Assembly (NCBI RefSeq): GCF_900101815.1
Contig: NZ_FNAO01000002.1
Coordinates: 372,001-436,000 of the forward strand
Direction: 5' to 3'
Length of the DNA: 64,000 nucleotides
Source of the DNA: Pricia antarctica
GTDB lineage: Bacteria; Bacteroidota; Bacteroidia; Flavobacteriales; Flavobacteriaceae
The notes beneath the pieces are model-generated. The model did not search any database and was not told the DNA's origin. It worked only from the letters and a program-made list of their open reading frames with translations. A program made the position numbers and the translations under genes. This document shows positions 35,754-45,335 of this stretch, in pieces. Each line of letters opens with the position of its first letter. The first letter of the stretch is position 1.

Positions 35754-37214
35754 ATGCCCAGTAACTATTCAATACCAGGGGTTTATGTGGAAGAAATCAC
35801 AAAATTCCCGCCTTCGGTCGCCGCGGTGGAAACGGCTATTCCTGCCTTTATAGGATATACCGAACGCCGACTCGCCACCGATGGCTCTGAACTTGACCCG
35901 AATTCACCGGTACGCATTTCGTCGCTGACCGAATTCGAGACCCGCTTCGGCTTTGCGCCGAGGTTGACCGTAACGGAAGTGCGATTAGATGCCTCTGACA
36001 ACTTTCTTGGAGCCGACATTTCGACCTCACACTACCTCTACCACGCGTTACAGCTTTTTTATGCCAATGGAGGCGGCGATTGTTATATCGTTTCTGTAGG
36101 CACTATAGGTTTACCTGCATATGACACAGGTGATATCGAAGATGGTATCAATGCTCTTGAGGCGTTCGACGAGCCGACTATCATCTGCTTCCCAGATGCG
36201 GCGGCCTCCGATGGTACAGACCAATTGTATGATAGACAGGTTCAGGCTCTTATGCAATGTGCTGACTTGGGTGATCGGGTAACGCTATGCGACTTGTATG
36301 ATTCGGATCCTACAGGAACTGATTTTCGGGATGGAATAGGGATTAACAACCTAAAGTATGGAATGGCCTATACGCCTTGGCTAAGAGCAACATTACCTAA
36401 AAATGTGACCTATGCTGAACTGGACGGTGACATTTTTTTACGTGCGGGTGCGGCCGCGGCGGTAGGTCTGGAAGATCTCACCACGGACACTGATATCGGC
36501 GCATTGATTACCGCTTACGATACAGCGATAGCCGCTCCTGAAACCGCAGAACAACTTGCTGATCGTGAATTAGAACTTATAAATACGTTCGGTCTTTATA
36601 AAGCAGTCGTCACAGGTCTCAATTCATTACCGCTAAATATCCCGCCCAGTGGAGCGGTGGCCGGTGTATACGCATCTGTCGACCGCACCAGGGGGGTTTG
36701 GAAAGCCCCGGCAAATGTGAGTCTTAATTTGGTGGCTGAACCTGCAGACACATTTACACAGTCCCAATTGTCAGCCCTCAATATCGATACAGCCGCTGGA
36801 AAATCAATCAACGCCATCCGCACTTTTACCGGTAAGGGTACTTTGGTTTGGGGCGCCCGTACCCTGGCAGGCAACGATAATGAATGGCGTTATATCAATG
36901 TACGCCGTTTTTTTAATATGGTAGAGGAATCGGTGAAAAAAGCCAGTGGCCAGTTTGTGTTCGAGCCGAATGATGCGAACACCTGGGTACGGGTTCAGGC
37001 GATGATCGAAAACTTCTTGAGCCTGCAATGGCGCGACGGTGCACTTCAAGGGGCTACCCAGGAACAGGCATTTCAAGTGGCAGTGGGTTTAGGGAAAACT
37101 ATGAACGCCGACGATGTGCTTAACGGTCGTATGATCATACAGATCGCGATGGCCCCCGTACGTCCAGCAGAGTTTATTATCCTGCGCTTTGAGCAGAAAA
37201 TGCCCGAAGCCTGA
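35754..37214 (+). CDS. eCIS contractile tail sheath protein (Pvc2-like)
   Basis: 486 residues with both hallmarks of phage-like tail sheaths: the N-terminal extension SIPGVYVEEITKFPPSVAAV and the conserved C-terminal domain (YINVRRFFNMVEESVKKA, GKTMNADDVLNGRMIIQIAM, PAEFIILRFEQKM). These arms weave neighbouring subunits together and drive contraction. Only one sheath gene is present, whereas AFP and PVC carry three. ATG start. Confidence 0.95.
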   Translation: MPSNYSIPGVYVEEITKFPPSVAAVETAIPAFIGYTERRLATDGSELDPNSPVRISSLTEFETRFGFAPRLTVTEVRLDASDNFLGADISTSHYLYHALQLFYANGGGDCYIVSVGTIGLPAYDTGDIEDGINALEAFDEPTIICFPDAAASDGTDQLYDRQVQALMQCADLGDRVTLCDLYDSDPTGTDFRDGIGINNLKYGMAYTPWLRATLPKNVTYAELDGDIFLRAGAAAAVGLEDLTTDTDIGALITAYDTAIAAPETAEQLADRELELINTFGLYKAVVTGLNSLPLNIPPSGAVAGVYASVDRTRGVWKAPANVSLNLVAEPADTFTQSQLSALNIDTAAGKSINAIRTFTGKGTLVWGARTLAGNDNEWRYINVRRFFNMVEESVKKASGQFVFEPNDANTWVRVQAMIENFLSLQWRDGALQGATQEQAFQVAVGLGKTMNADDVLNGRMIIQIAMAPVRPAEFIILRFEQKMPEA

Positions 37215-37254
37215 TTTTTTAACATTCTAAAATTAGTTTAACAACATCACTATT

Positions 37255-37683
37255 ATGGCAAATTATCCACTTACAAAATTCAGCTTCCTTGTAGAATGGG
37301 GCGATGCGCGTTTGGGTTTTACCGAAGTTACGGGCCTGGAACGCACTATTGAACCTATTGAATATCGCGAAGGGTCCAGTAAAACATTTTCGAAACTCAA
37401 GATGCCGGGAATGGAGACCTTAACGAATATTACGTTGAAACGCGGAACCTTTCAAGGAGACAACGGTTTTTACGATTGGTTCGATACCGTTCAGATGAAT
37501 ACGGTAGAACGACGCGATGTCATCATCAAGTTGCTCAATGAAAATCTTGAACCCACCATGGTCTGGCGTATGGTGAACTGCTTCGCCGTTAAATATCAGG
37601 CAACCGAACTCAAGGCCGATGGCAACGAAGTAGCCATCGAGACTCTGGAAATCGGTCATGAAGGATTCAAATTGGTGACTTAG
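37255..37683 (+). CDS. eCIS inner tube protein (Pvc1-like, gp19 family)
   Basis: 142 residues of the T4 gp19-like tube family: YPLTKFSFLVEWGDARLGF, FTEVTGLERTIEPIEYREG, KMPGMETLTNITLKRG, FYDWFDTVQMN, RRDVIIKLLNENLEP. Hexamers of this protein stack into the hollow tube that carries cargo. It follows the sheath gene by 40 bp, as in most eCIS loci. Probably the main tube subunit because it is closest to the sheath gene. Confidence 0.93.
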   Translation: MANYPLTKFSFLVEWGDARLGFTEVTGLERTIEPIEYREGSSKTFSKLKMPGMETLTNITLKRGTFQGDNGFYDWFDTVQMNTVERRDVIIKLLNENLEPTMVWRMVNCFAVKYQATELKADGNEVAIETLEIGHEGFKLVT

Positions 37684-37714
37684 TAATTTGAACCGATAAT
37701 CAGCGATACCAATT

Positions 37715-38149
37715 ATGGCCCACTACCCTCCCGTCGGATTTCACTTTCTCGTCCGCTTTGGTTTTAGCGGAAATGAAGACGATTCCCGTTTTCAAAGTGT
37801 TTCGGGCCTTAGTGTCGAGTACGATACCGAAACTATCATAGAAGGAGGTGAAAACCGGTTTGTACATGAACTTCCGGTTCGTACCAAGTACAGTACACTG
37901 GTATTGAAGCGGGGAATGTTAGTGGGGTCCGATGTGGTCAAATGGTGTTTGGATGCCTTTGAAAAACGCCAATTTGTACCGACCGACCTGCAGGTGCTGC
38001 TGCTAAACGAAAATTCCGAGCCTTTGAAGGTTTGGAAATTGGCACGGGCCTGGCCTAAAAAATGGAGCGTTTCCGATTTTAATGCCGAAGAAAACGCACT
38101 GGTAATCGAAACCTTGGAGCTGAGTTACCACTACTTTAAAATTGAATAG
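37715..38149 (+). CDS. eCIS second tube protein (Pvc5-like tube initiator)
   Basis: 144 residues, a diverged homologue of the preceding tube gene: YPPVGFHFLVRFGF, FQSVSGLSVEYDTETIIEGG, PVRTKYSTLVLKRGML, QVLLLNENSEPLKVW. In AFP/PVC the second gp19-like protein forms the first tube layer on the spike/hub, and this gene likewise lies next to the hub genes. The assignment as tube initiator is by analogy and gene order. Confidence 0.88.
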   Translation: MAHYPPVGFHFLVRFGFSGNEDDSRFQSVSGLSVEYDTETIIEGGENRFVHELPVRTKYSTLVLKRGMLVGSDVVKWCLDAFEKRQFVPTDLQVLLLNENSEPLKVWKLARAWPKKWSVSDFNAEENALVIETLELSYHYFKIE

Positions 38150-38150
38150 A

Positions 38151-38330
38151 ATGCCAATAGAAATAAGGGAATTGATTGTAAAGGTAAAAGTAAACGAAAG
38201 GGAAAACAACAATGCCGCGACCACCGACCCCAATGCCCGTAAACAGGAACGCGATGCATCCGAGGATGCCATTATTGCCGAATGTGTGGAACAAACGCTC
38301 TTGGTACTCAATAAGAAAAAGGAACGCTAA
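38151..38330 (+). CDS. Small DUF5908-like eCIS protein (Pvc6 position)
   Basis: 59 residues from ATG 38151 (an in-frame TTG at 38142 would overlap the previous stop and is less likely). The start MPIEIRELIVKVKVNE is the DUF5908 signature, followed by a charged helix. It occupies the place of the small Pvc6 gene between second tube and LysM genes. Function unknown; its stop is directly followed by the LysM gene start, suggesting coupled expression. Confidence 0.75.
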   Translation: MPIEIRELIVKVKVNERENNNAATTDPNARKQERDASEDAIIAECVEQTLLVLNKKKER

Positions 38331-39014
38331 ATGGACTTTCTGGGAAAATTGGAAAAGATGAAAATCCTGGCTTTTAAGGATGTGGCCCACCAAAAGCCGG
38401 CCGTCCCTGCTTCTTGGCCGGTCTTGGTCAATCCGGAATCCTATGCTCTCGACTATAAGATCGAATATAATACCGATACGGCCCAGGGCAATGACGGTAC
38501 CGCAGCTCGTTATACCCGACATGATCCCGAAGAGTTTTCGTGTGACCTATGGTTCGACAATACCGGAATACTGGACAATGCGCCCCGACCCGATATCTAT
38601 GTCGAGATGGAGGATTTCCGAAGTTTTCTATTGGATATTGAAAGCGAGACCCATGAGCCCCGGCATTTTATGATCATCTGGGGCAAAATGCTCTTTAAAG
38701 GCCGTATTACGGGACTGCAGATTCAGTATAAACTCTTCAAATCGGACGGTACGCCCATTCGTGCCATGGCCACGGTAAGCTTTAAGGGCAGTTTTGACGA
38801 TGTACTGCGATTGGCGAAGGCCAATTTGCTCTCCCCCGACCTGACCCATAAAAAAGTGGTCAAGGCAGGCGATACCTTGCCGAATTTATGTGACGAAATA
38901 TATGAAAGCACGCGATACGCAACACAGATTGCCCGACTAAACGATCTGGATCAATTCCGGAAACTGGCCGTCGGTACCGAGCTCTATTTTCCACCTTTAA
39001 ATAAAACCGAATAA
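38331..39014 (+). CDS. eCIS LysM-domain baseplate protein (Pvc7-like)
   Basis: 227 residues. The N-terminal 160 residues resemble the T4 gp53-like/Pvc7 'tail-hub connector' (FLGKLEKMKILAFKD, WPVLVNPESYALDYKIEYN). The C-terminal LysM domain (about 170-222) reads KAGDTLPNLCDEIYEST and ends LAVGTELYFPPL. In PVC this protein joins tube to hub; LysM here is structural rather than proof of peptidoglycan binding. It starts immediately after the stop of the small protein gene. Confidence 0.9.
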   Translation: MDFLGKLEKMKILAFKDVAHQKPAVPASWPVLVNPESYALDYKIEYNTDTAQGNDGTAARYTRHDPEEFSCDLWFDNTGILDNAPRPDIYVEMEDFRSFLLDIESETHEPRHFMIIWGKMLFKGRITGLQIQYKLFKSDGTPIRAMATVSFKGSFDDVLRLAKANLLSPDLTHKKVVKAGDTLPNLCDEIYESTRYATQIARLNDLDQFRKLAVGTELYFPPLNKTE

Positions 39015-39018
39015 TCCT

Positions 39019-40737
39019 ATGTCCGCACGATTGATACCCACACCGGTCGCCCCTAGTGTAAGCACTTTTACGATTCTTTCCGATGGGGAGGTCGTATCGG
39101 CGCAATACCAGGTCATGTCGGTTTTGGTGTATCGCTCGGTCAATCGCATTCCTTCTGCGACTTTGGTAATTAAAGATGGTGACGCCGCCGCCCAGATCTG
39201 GGAAGTAAGTGAAACGGATTACTTTATTCCGGGTAAGCCCATTGAAATTCGAGCTGGCTATCAAGGTACGGAGGATACAATTTATAAAGGCATTGTCGTA
39301 AGTCATAGCATTAAGGTCCGGGAACAACGTTCGGTATTGCGTATCGATTGTAGGGATGAAGCCTATAAAATGACCCTGCGTCCGCAAAGCCGTTTTTTTA
39401 GGGAGCAATCCGATAGCGATGTCATAGAAGATATGGTAAGTCGGGCAGGCTTGCAATCGGAGGTGGAGGCCACGACCTTTACCCACGGTGAATTGGTACA
39501 GTACAATTGTACCGATTGGGATTTCATTCTTACCCGTACCGATGCCATGGGCAAAATCTGCGTTGTAGAGGATGGTACGCTGAAAATCAACAAACCGGAC
39601 CTCGAACAATCGGCCAGTCTTGATTTGGAGTATGGTGCGACCATCTTGAATTTTGATGCCGAGATCGATTCTCGAAATCAATTTGAAGCTATCGAATCGA
39701 TGGCATGGAATCCTGCAGATCAGGAAATTCGGTCGGTAGAGGAAAGCAATTTTAATAGCCCTCAAGTAGGTAACCTCACGGCGGAGACCTTAGCGGCAAC
39801 CCATGCCCAAAATCCGTTTCGTCAACAACATGGTGGCCCCTTATTGGAGGAAGAACTAAAAGACTGGTCCGTAGCCCGTCTACAGAAAAGTCGTTTGGCC
39901 CGTATACGGGGGCGGGCACAATTTCAAGGAATCGCCAGCATCTTGCCCGGACAGGTTATCAAATTGGCAGGCGTCGGAGAACGGTTTAACGGGGAGGTTT
40001 TCGTAGCTGCCGTTCGACATGAAATAGGGAACGGCAATTGGCTCACCGATGTGGAATTCGGTCTCGATGATGATTGGTTTACCGAGCGATTTTCAATAAC
40101 ACAGGCCCGGGCAGCCTCCCTTATCCCCGCAGCTACCGGACTCCAAATAGGAATCGTGACACAGCTCGCTGACGATCCGCTCGGAGAACATCGGGTCATG
40201 ATTCGATTGCCCATATTGAGTACCGAAGACGAAGGGGTCTGGGCACGGATCGCCACGCTAGATGCCGGAGAGAACAGGGGCAGTTTTTTTCGTCCGGGAA
40301 TCGGTGATGAGGTCGTGGTCCATTTTCTGAACAACGACCCGCGTTATCCCATAATCTTAGGGGCCTTGAACAGCAGCGCAAAACCGGCCCCTATCGACGC
40401 TACCGATGAAAATTTTGAAAAAGGATTCGTTACCGAGAGCGGCATGCAATTGCTCTTCAATGATGAATACAAGAATATCTTACTGGAAACCCCTGATGGG
40501 AATCGGGTCGCTATTTCCGGCGAAAATCAATCGATTACGATCGAAGACCAGAACAGCAATAAAATTGTAATGGACACCTCCGGCATCACCATAGAAAGTG
40601 CGAAGGATATTGTGTTAAAGGCAAATACCAAATTGGAAGCGTCGGCTCCCGAAGTAAAAATCGAAGGAAGTGCTACGGCGGAGTTTTCTGCAAGCGGCAC
40701 CAATACCATTAAGGGAGGCTTGGTACAGATCAATTGA
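39019..40737 (+). CDS. eCIS spike/hub protein (VgrG-like, Pvc8-like)
   Basis: 572 residues with the gp27-gp5/VgrG fusion layout: a hub domain (about 1-350; SVNRIPSATLVIKDG, QPLD-like membrane-puncturing core), an OB fold (about 370-460; GEHRVMIRLPIL, FFRPGIGDEVVVHFLNNDPR, YPIILGALNSS) and a C-terminal beta-helix needle of short repeats (about 500-572; ITIEDQNSNKIVMDTSGI). The trimer would form the spike on which the PAAR tip sits. ATG start 4 bp after the LysM gene. Confidence 0.94.
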   Translation: MSARLIPTPVAPSVSTFTILSDGEVVSAQYQVMSVLVYRSVNRIPSATLVIKDGDAAAQIWEVSETDYFIPGKPIEIRAGYQGTEDTIYKGIVVSHSIKVREQRSVLRIDCRDEAYKMTLRPQSRFFREQSDSDVIEDMVSRAGLQSEVEATTFTHGELVQYNCTDWDFILTRTDAMGKICVVEDGTLKINKPDLEQSASLDLEYGATILNFDAEIDSRNQFEAIESMAWNPADQEIRSVEESNFNSPQVGNLTAETLAATHAQNPFRQQHGGPLLEEELKDWSVARLQKSRLARIRGRAQFQGIASILPGQVIKLAGVGERFNGEVFVAAVRHEIGNGNWLTDVEFGLDDDWFTERFSITQARAASLIPAATGLQIGIVTQLADDPLGEHRVMIRLPILSTEDEGVWARIATLDAGENRGSFFRPGIGDEVVVHFLNNDPRYPIILGALNSSAKPAPIDATDENFEKGFVTESGMQLLFNDEYKNILLETPDGNRVAISGENQSITIEDQNSNKIVMDTSGITIESAKDIVLKANTKLEASAPEVKIEGSATAEFSASGTNTIKGGLVQIN

Positions 40738-40805
40738 GGATACCAATACGTTCACCGGTAAATGTCATCTGATACATGCCATGTGAATAAAAGAAAGATA
40801 ATGAT

Positions 40806-41096
40806 ATGCCAGCAGCGGCCAGAGTAGGGGATATGCATATTTGCCCCGCGGCAAATGGACCCGTACCCCATGTAGGAGGGCCAATTTTGCCCCCGGGCGC
40901 CGCTACCGTATTGATTGGTGGAATGCCTGCGGCACGGGCCGGTGACCAGGCAACCTGCACCGGACCACCGGATATCATTGTGGCAGGTTCTGGAACCGTG
41001 TTGATAGAAGGTATGCCCGCGGCCCGTATGGGCGATGCTACGGCACATGGGGGAACAATTGCCCTTGGCGCGCCCAATGTTATAATCGGTGGATGA
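40806..41096 (+). CDS. PAAR-domain spike tip (Pvc10-like)
   Basis: 96 residues made only of PAAR-type glycine/proline repeats: AARVGDMHICPAANGPVPHV, GPILPPGAATVLIGGMPAA, AGDQATCTGPPDIIVAGSGT and ARMGDATAHGG. The His and Cys residues match the usual metal site of the cone-shaped tip that sharpens the VgrG spike. No fused effector domain follows. Located between spike and gp25 genes. Confidence 0.92.
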   Translation: MPAAARVGDMHICPAANGPVPHVGGPILPPGAATVLIGGMPAARAGDQATCTGPPDIIVAGSGTVLIEGMPAARMGDATAHGGTIALGAPNVIIGG

Positions 41097-41109
41097 TAAA
41101 AAAAGAACG

Positions 41110-41541
41110 ATGGAAGAAAAGAAGCTGAGCACGAATTTTTTAGGTACCGGTTGGAGTTTTCCACCCATGTTTCGACGGGAACTCCGTGGCGTAGTGATGA
41201 CGTCGGCAGAGGAGGATATTGATCGGAGTCTAGAAATTTTGTTCTCTACCTCCCTCGGCGAACGTGTGATGCTTCCGGCCTACGGCAGTAATTTGGAGGA
41301 ATTGCTTTTCGAACCGATGGATACGGGCCTACAAACACTCATTTTTGACCGCATCAATACCGCCGTCCTCTACTATGAGCCCCGTATCAAGGTTTTAGAA
41401 CTGATTGTCAGCGATGAACGGATCATAGAGGGCATCTTACTCATCAAGATGGACTATCGGGTGCGTGCCACCAATTCGCGGTTCAATTTTGTGTATCCAT
41501 TTTATCTTTTGGAAGGATCTGAAATCAATATTCCTAAATAA
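41110..41541 (+). CDS. eCIS baseplate wedge protein (gpW/gp25-like, Pvc9-like)
   Basis: 143 residues from ATG 41110 (an upstream GTG at 41089 would overlap the PAAR gene). The gp25/gpW pattern is clear: GTGWSFPPMF, EEDIDRSLEILFSTSLGERV, LPAYGSNLEELLFEP and the conserved Y-PRIKVLEL. gp25 homologues start sheath assembly at the baseplate. ATG selected because the gp25 domain begins shortly after it. Confidence 0.92.
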   Translation: MEEKKLSTNFLGTGWSFPPMFRRELRGVVMTSAEEDIDRSLEILFSTSLGERVMLPAYGSNLEELLFEPMDTGLQTLIFDRINTAVLYYEPRIKVLELIVSDERIIEGILLIKMDYRVRATNSRFNFVYPFYLLEGSEINIPK

Positions 41542-41550
41542 AAATTACAA

Positions 41551-44500
41551 ATGGCAAGTCCATGTTCCGACATACGAAATGAATTTAGTTGGGATCATCC
41601 CGGAACGGCACAGTCTGAAAGGCAATCGCTCGCGTTGGACCCAAACTATGCGCTGCTTGATGAAAGAAGCTTTGCCGACTGGATCGTCTTTGTGCGCGAC
41701 TACGCCCGTTTTGTGCACTACTTCAACAGCGATAATACGGCAGACGGAAATTGGGAGGATTTTTGGAGTGCCAATCCCGCCATTATCTTGGCGAACCTCG
41801 CCGCAGCTTCCATAGATAATTTCAGGGAAACCGCCAGACAATTGCTCATTGAGCTGGAAAAACTGGAATTTCAGGATAATACGGCCAGTGATAACGAGCA
41901 TTTGCAACAACATTTTCAACGATTTTTCGATGTGTTCACCACCTTGCTTTGGCAATTGGATCGGCATATCGCAGGCTTGCCCGATACCCTTGCCATCAAA
42001 GATTCGCTACGGAGTAGAATCAATCAGCAGCTCTCGGCGCCTTTTCAAAAGTGGATAGCATGGCACAAGCATGCCGTAAATGGGCCTAATAGGTTGGTAG
42101 ACGTTAATACCAGTACTTTAAGTGACCGGCTATTGAACTTTAAGGTGCTTGGCGCCGATATTTTGCCCACGGAAAATTTCTATACCACTCCGCCGACCCC
42201 CCTTCTGTTTAGTGAAGACTGGTTGCCGGAGGGGGAAACCGATTGGTCGACGTATATACAGAATATTGCGGAAGATGCTTCCATATTTGGCGCAGGTATA
42301 GCTATTCCAACGGATATCAATGCCGCGATCAAACACTTTTTCTTTACCGGCGTTTACGAACAGTTCATTCAGTCATTTGCGCTGATTATTTCAGAATCGG
42401 AGAAAGCCTTGGAAGCGCTTCTCTTTAACTGGAACCGGCATGAACCTCATTTTGCGCTGTTTCTGGCTTTTCTAAGACTACTGACCGAAGAGCAGGCCGC
42501 TTTGAATACCCTGACCGATCGGCACCTTCGTTTTTATTATGAACGTGTGCTCCGTATTTTCCCACTGGCCCCCAAACCACATCAGGCCTATTTGACGGCG
42601 ACTTTGGCAAAGCATGTTTCAGCTTATTTGCTTCCAATGGGCACCCAATTCAAAGCAGGTAAGGACGAGACCGGTCAGGAAATCCGTTTTGAGCTTACCG
42701 AAGATTTTGTGGTCAACAAGGGCAAGGTGACCGAATTGAGAAGTTTGTTCAAGGCACCGAATACCTTGGCGCTCTATCAATTCGGCGATGTAGAGCGACC
42801 CATTTATAAAGGGGTTGATAAGGATAGGTATTTCGCTGCTGCTGTGAGTAACTCGGCAGATGGTATAGGTGAGAAGAAATTGGCTTCGCTAGACGGACGA
42901 TGGCATCCCTTTGGCAATCGAAGTGTAGATACCAATACCGATCCGGATACCTGGAACATAGATTTGCCGCGAGCGGAAATAGGCTTTGCCATCGCTTCGC
43001 ATTATCTTTTTTGCCGACAGGGAAAACGGATCATTTCCCTAAAATTTGAGGGAACCTCCTTGAATGCCTTGAACGGAGTCAAATTCAAGATTGCCCTAAG
43101 CACTGAAAAAGGATGGTTGGAAAAAGAGGTGATTGCCACGGCCAACGAATATCAGCTGAGCATACCGATAGATGCCGACGAAGACCCCATTCTCCCCATA
43201 GACCCTAAGGTCCATGAGGGCGATTTTGATACTTCCTTCCCCGTTTTAAAGGCCTATTTGATTCATGATGACAGCGTTGATTTTCCCTATCAAGCATTGA
43301 AAAACACCCTTTTGAGCCAAATTGAGCTAAAAGTAGTGGTGGAGGATAAGCGCGATATGAGCTGGAGCGGCAGTACAGGTCCTCTAGATGTGAGCAAGCC
43401 ATTTCACCCTTTTGGTCCAGCGCCTGGCACAGGGGCGGTTTTCGTGATGGGAGACAAGGAAGTATTTCAGAAAAAGGCTACTATCAGCTTGCATTTTAAC
43501 TGGAAACAGAAAATTGATAATACAAAATACTTTTCAGGTTTTTTAGATGATTCTCCGAAGACTAAATTTCAGGTTCTCGAAGATGGTACGTGGTCTCTTG
43601 AAAATGATTCCGTTGATAAAGAAATAGTACCCGCTACACAGAACAATGTTGATTTGGACAACAAAATAATTTTGGGAGCCCTTAATTTGATTGCGCCTGA
43701 TTTTATTGAAAATCGGCCTTATAGTTCCAAGACCACCGCAGGTTACCTGCGCTTTAAGCTCGATGGGGATTGGGGGCATGCCATCTATGCCAAAGCTTTG
43801 GCCGAATATGCAAAAAACGCACCCGCGGACGACCCGCCCCCCCCTGCGCCACTTCCCTTATTCGACCCCCAACTATTGGAGGTAAGCCTTGATTATGACG
43901 CAACACAGCGCATCATACTCGATGACTCCAGTGCGACCGACGAGCCGGCCGCTACCTTTTATCATCTGCATCCGTTTGGTTTGGCCGCCCGTCATGGGGG
44001 TACCGATAAGGTGCGAATGTTCCCCGAATTAGTACCCCAAAGCAATACGATTACACCTGACGGTCCGCAGAACAACGTCGGGAATGATGGGGGCGAATGG
44101 CTGATCGGGATAGAAGATCTAGCTCCTCCGCAGGTGGTATCATTGCTTATTCAATTGGCCCCAGGCACTGCCGATCCCCTTCTGGAAAAGCCAAAAGATC
44201 ACATCCAATGGTGGTATTTAAAAAATAATGATTGGGTGCCTTTTGAAGATAAAGAGGTCACCGATAGCACCCAGCAACTTTTGCAGTCGGGTCTAATTCG
44301 TTTCAGCATACCCGAAGAGGCCAATACCGAACACACCTTATTGCCAGCCGGTAAAACATGGATCAGGGCTACGGTAGAGACAGGGGTAGATGCCGTAAAC
44401 CAGATCATCGGAGTGCATGCACAGGCATTTCCGGTTATCATGATCGATAATAGTAATGACCCGGCACTTGGTGCACTTCCCTTGCCTGCCGGAACCATTG

Positions 44501-45327
44501 CAAAATTAATCGATCCAGTAGCGGCCATCAAAAAAGTGGAACAGCCGTATGCCACTTTTGGGGGGAGTGCCAAAGAAGGAAGCATTGCATACTATAACCG
44601 AACAGGCGAGACACTTAGGCACAAGGCCAGGGCCATTACGCAATGGGACTTCGAACGCATAGTGTTACAGCAATTCCCCCATATCCATAAAATAAAATGC
44701 TTGAATCATTTAAGGTACGAGCCGGGAACTACTGATCCTATTTATCGGGAATTGGCACCGGGGCATGTCACCTTGATTTCGGTGGCTGATCTAAGACAGC
44801 TCAACGGGGTCGATCATTTGCGTCCCTATACAAGTTTGGCCGATTTGACGGCGATGCACGAGTACCTGTCCTGTCGAACGACCTGTTTTGCCGAAATACA
44901 TGTACGCAATCCGCAATTCGAACCGGTGAAGGCCTCATTCAGGGTAAAGTTCCATTTAGGATACGATACAAGTTTCTATGAAAAACAATTGAACGAAGAT
45001 ATGGTTCGCCATTTATCCCCATGGGCCTTCGACAATGCCATCGGTATCGAGTTCAGTACCGAAATGTCGAAATCGGTACTGATCAATTTTATCGAAGAGC
45101 GGGTATATGTCGATTATCTGGAAGATTTTGTTCTGAGCCATACTACCGATGTGACCCAGCAAGATGTGGAGACCGTAAGGCCTACGAAGCAGGTTTCCAT
45201 ACTGGTTTCCGCAAGGGAACATGATATAACGCTCATTGATGCCGATGCTGAAAATGAATGGATTGAAGACTGCGGATGCGCCGAGGAGCCAATAACAGGA
45301 CAAATTATGTGGGTACGCCAGCAATAG
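41551..45327 (+). CDS. Large eCIS baseplate protein (gpJ/gp47-like, Pvc11-like)
   Basis: 1258 residues. The N-terminus is a helical stretch with DPNYALLDERSFADWIVFV. The most conserved part is near residues 1005-1200 (GSIAYYNRTGETLRHKARA, ITQWDFERIVLQQFPHIHKI), the baseplate J/gp47 pattern shared with Pvc11. Large middle regions contain beta-rich inserts not present in phage gpJ. It would form the wedges around the hub. It begins 9 bp after the gp25 gene and is followed after 8 bp by the next baseplate gene. Confidence 0.88.
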   Translation: MASPCSDIRNEFSWDHPGTAQSERQSLALDPNYALLDERSFADWIVFVRDYARFVHYFNSDNTADGNWEDFWSANPAIILANLAAASIDNFRETARQLLIELEKLEFQDNTASDNEHLQQHFQRFFDVFTTLLWQLDRHIAGLPDTLAIKDSLRSRINQQLSAPFQKWIAWHKHAVNGPNRLVDVNTSTLSDRLLNFKVLGADILPTENFYTTPPTPLLFSEDWLPEGETDWSTYIQNIAEDASIFGAGIAIPTDINAAIKHFFFTGVYEQFIQSFALIISESEKALEALLFNWNRHEPHFALFLAFLRLLTEEQAALNTLTDRHLRFYYERVLRIFPLAPKPHQAYLTATLAKHVSAYLLPMGTQFKAGKDETGQEIRFELTEDFVVNKGKVTELRSLFKAPNTLALYQFGDVERPIYKGVDKDRYFAAAVSNSADGIGEKKLASLDGRWHPFGNRSVDTNTDPDTWNIDLPRAEIGFAIASHYLFCRQGKRIISLKFEGTSLNALNGVKFKIALSTEKGWLEKEVIATANEYQLSIPIDADEDPILPIDPKVHEGDFDTSFPVLKAYLIHDDSVDFPYQALKNTLLSQIELKVVVEDKRDMSWSGSTGPLDVSKPFHPFGPAPGTGAVFVMGDKEVFQKKATISLHFNWKQKIDNTKYFSGFLDDSPKTKFQVLEDGTWSLENDSVDKEIVPATQNNVDLDNKIILGALNLIAPDFIENRPYSSKTTAGYLRFKLDGDWGHAIYAKALAEYAKNAPADDPPPPAPLPLFDPQLLEVSLDYDATQRIILDDSSATDEPAATFYHLHPFGLAARHGGTDKVRMFPELVPQSNTITPDGPQNNVGNDGGEWLIGIEDLAPPQVVSLLIQLAPGTADPLLEKPKDHIQWWYLKNNDWVPFEDKEVTDSTQQLLQSGLIRFSIPEEANTEHTLLPAGKTWIRATVETGVDAVNQIIGVHAQAFPVIMIDNSNDPALGALPLPAGTIAKLIDPVAAIKKVEQPYATFGGSAKEGSIAYYNRTGETLRHKARAITQWDFERIVLQQFPHIHKIKCLNHLRYEPGTTDPIYRELAPGHVTLISVADLRQLNGVDHLRPYTSLADLTAMHEYLSCRTTCFAEIHVRNPQFEPVKASFRVKFHLGYDTSFYEKQLNEDMVRHLSPWAFDNAIGIEFSTEMSKSVLINFIEERVYVDYLEDFVLSHTTDVTQQDVETVRPTKQVSILVSAREHDITLIDADAENEWIEDCGCAEEPITGQIMWVRQQ

Positions 45328-45335
45328 TATAGAAC

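Noticed and set aside
39019-40737. VgrG plus PAAR as evidence of a type VI secretion system
   Set aside because: No TssJ/L/M membrane complex, ClpV or TssK-like genes are present, while DUF4255, CIS_TMP, a Pvc15-like ATPase and Pvc11/12-like baseplate genes are, which places the locus in the eCIS group.
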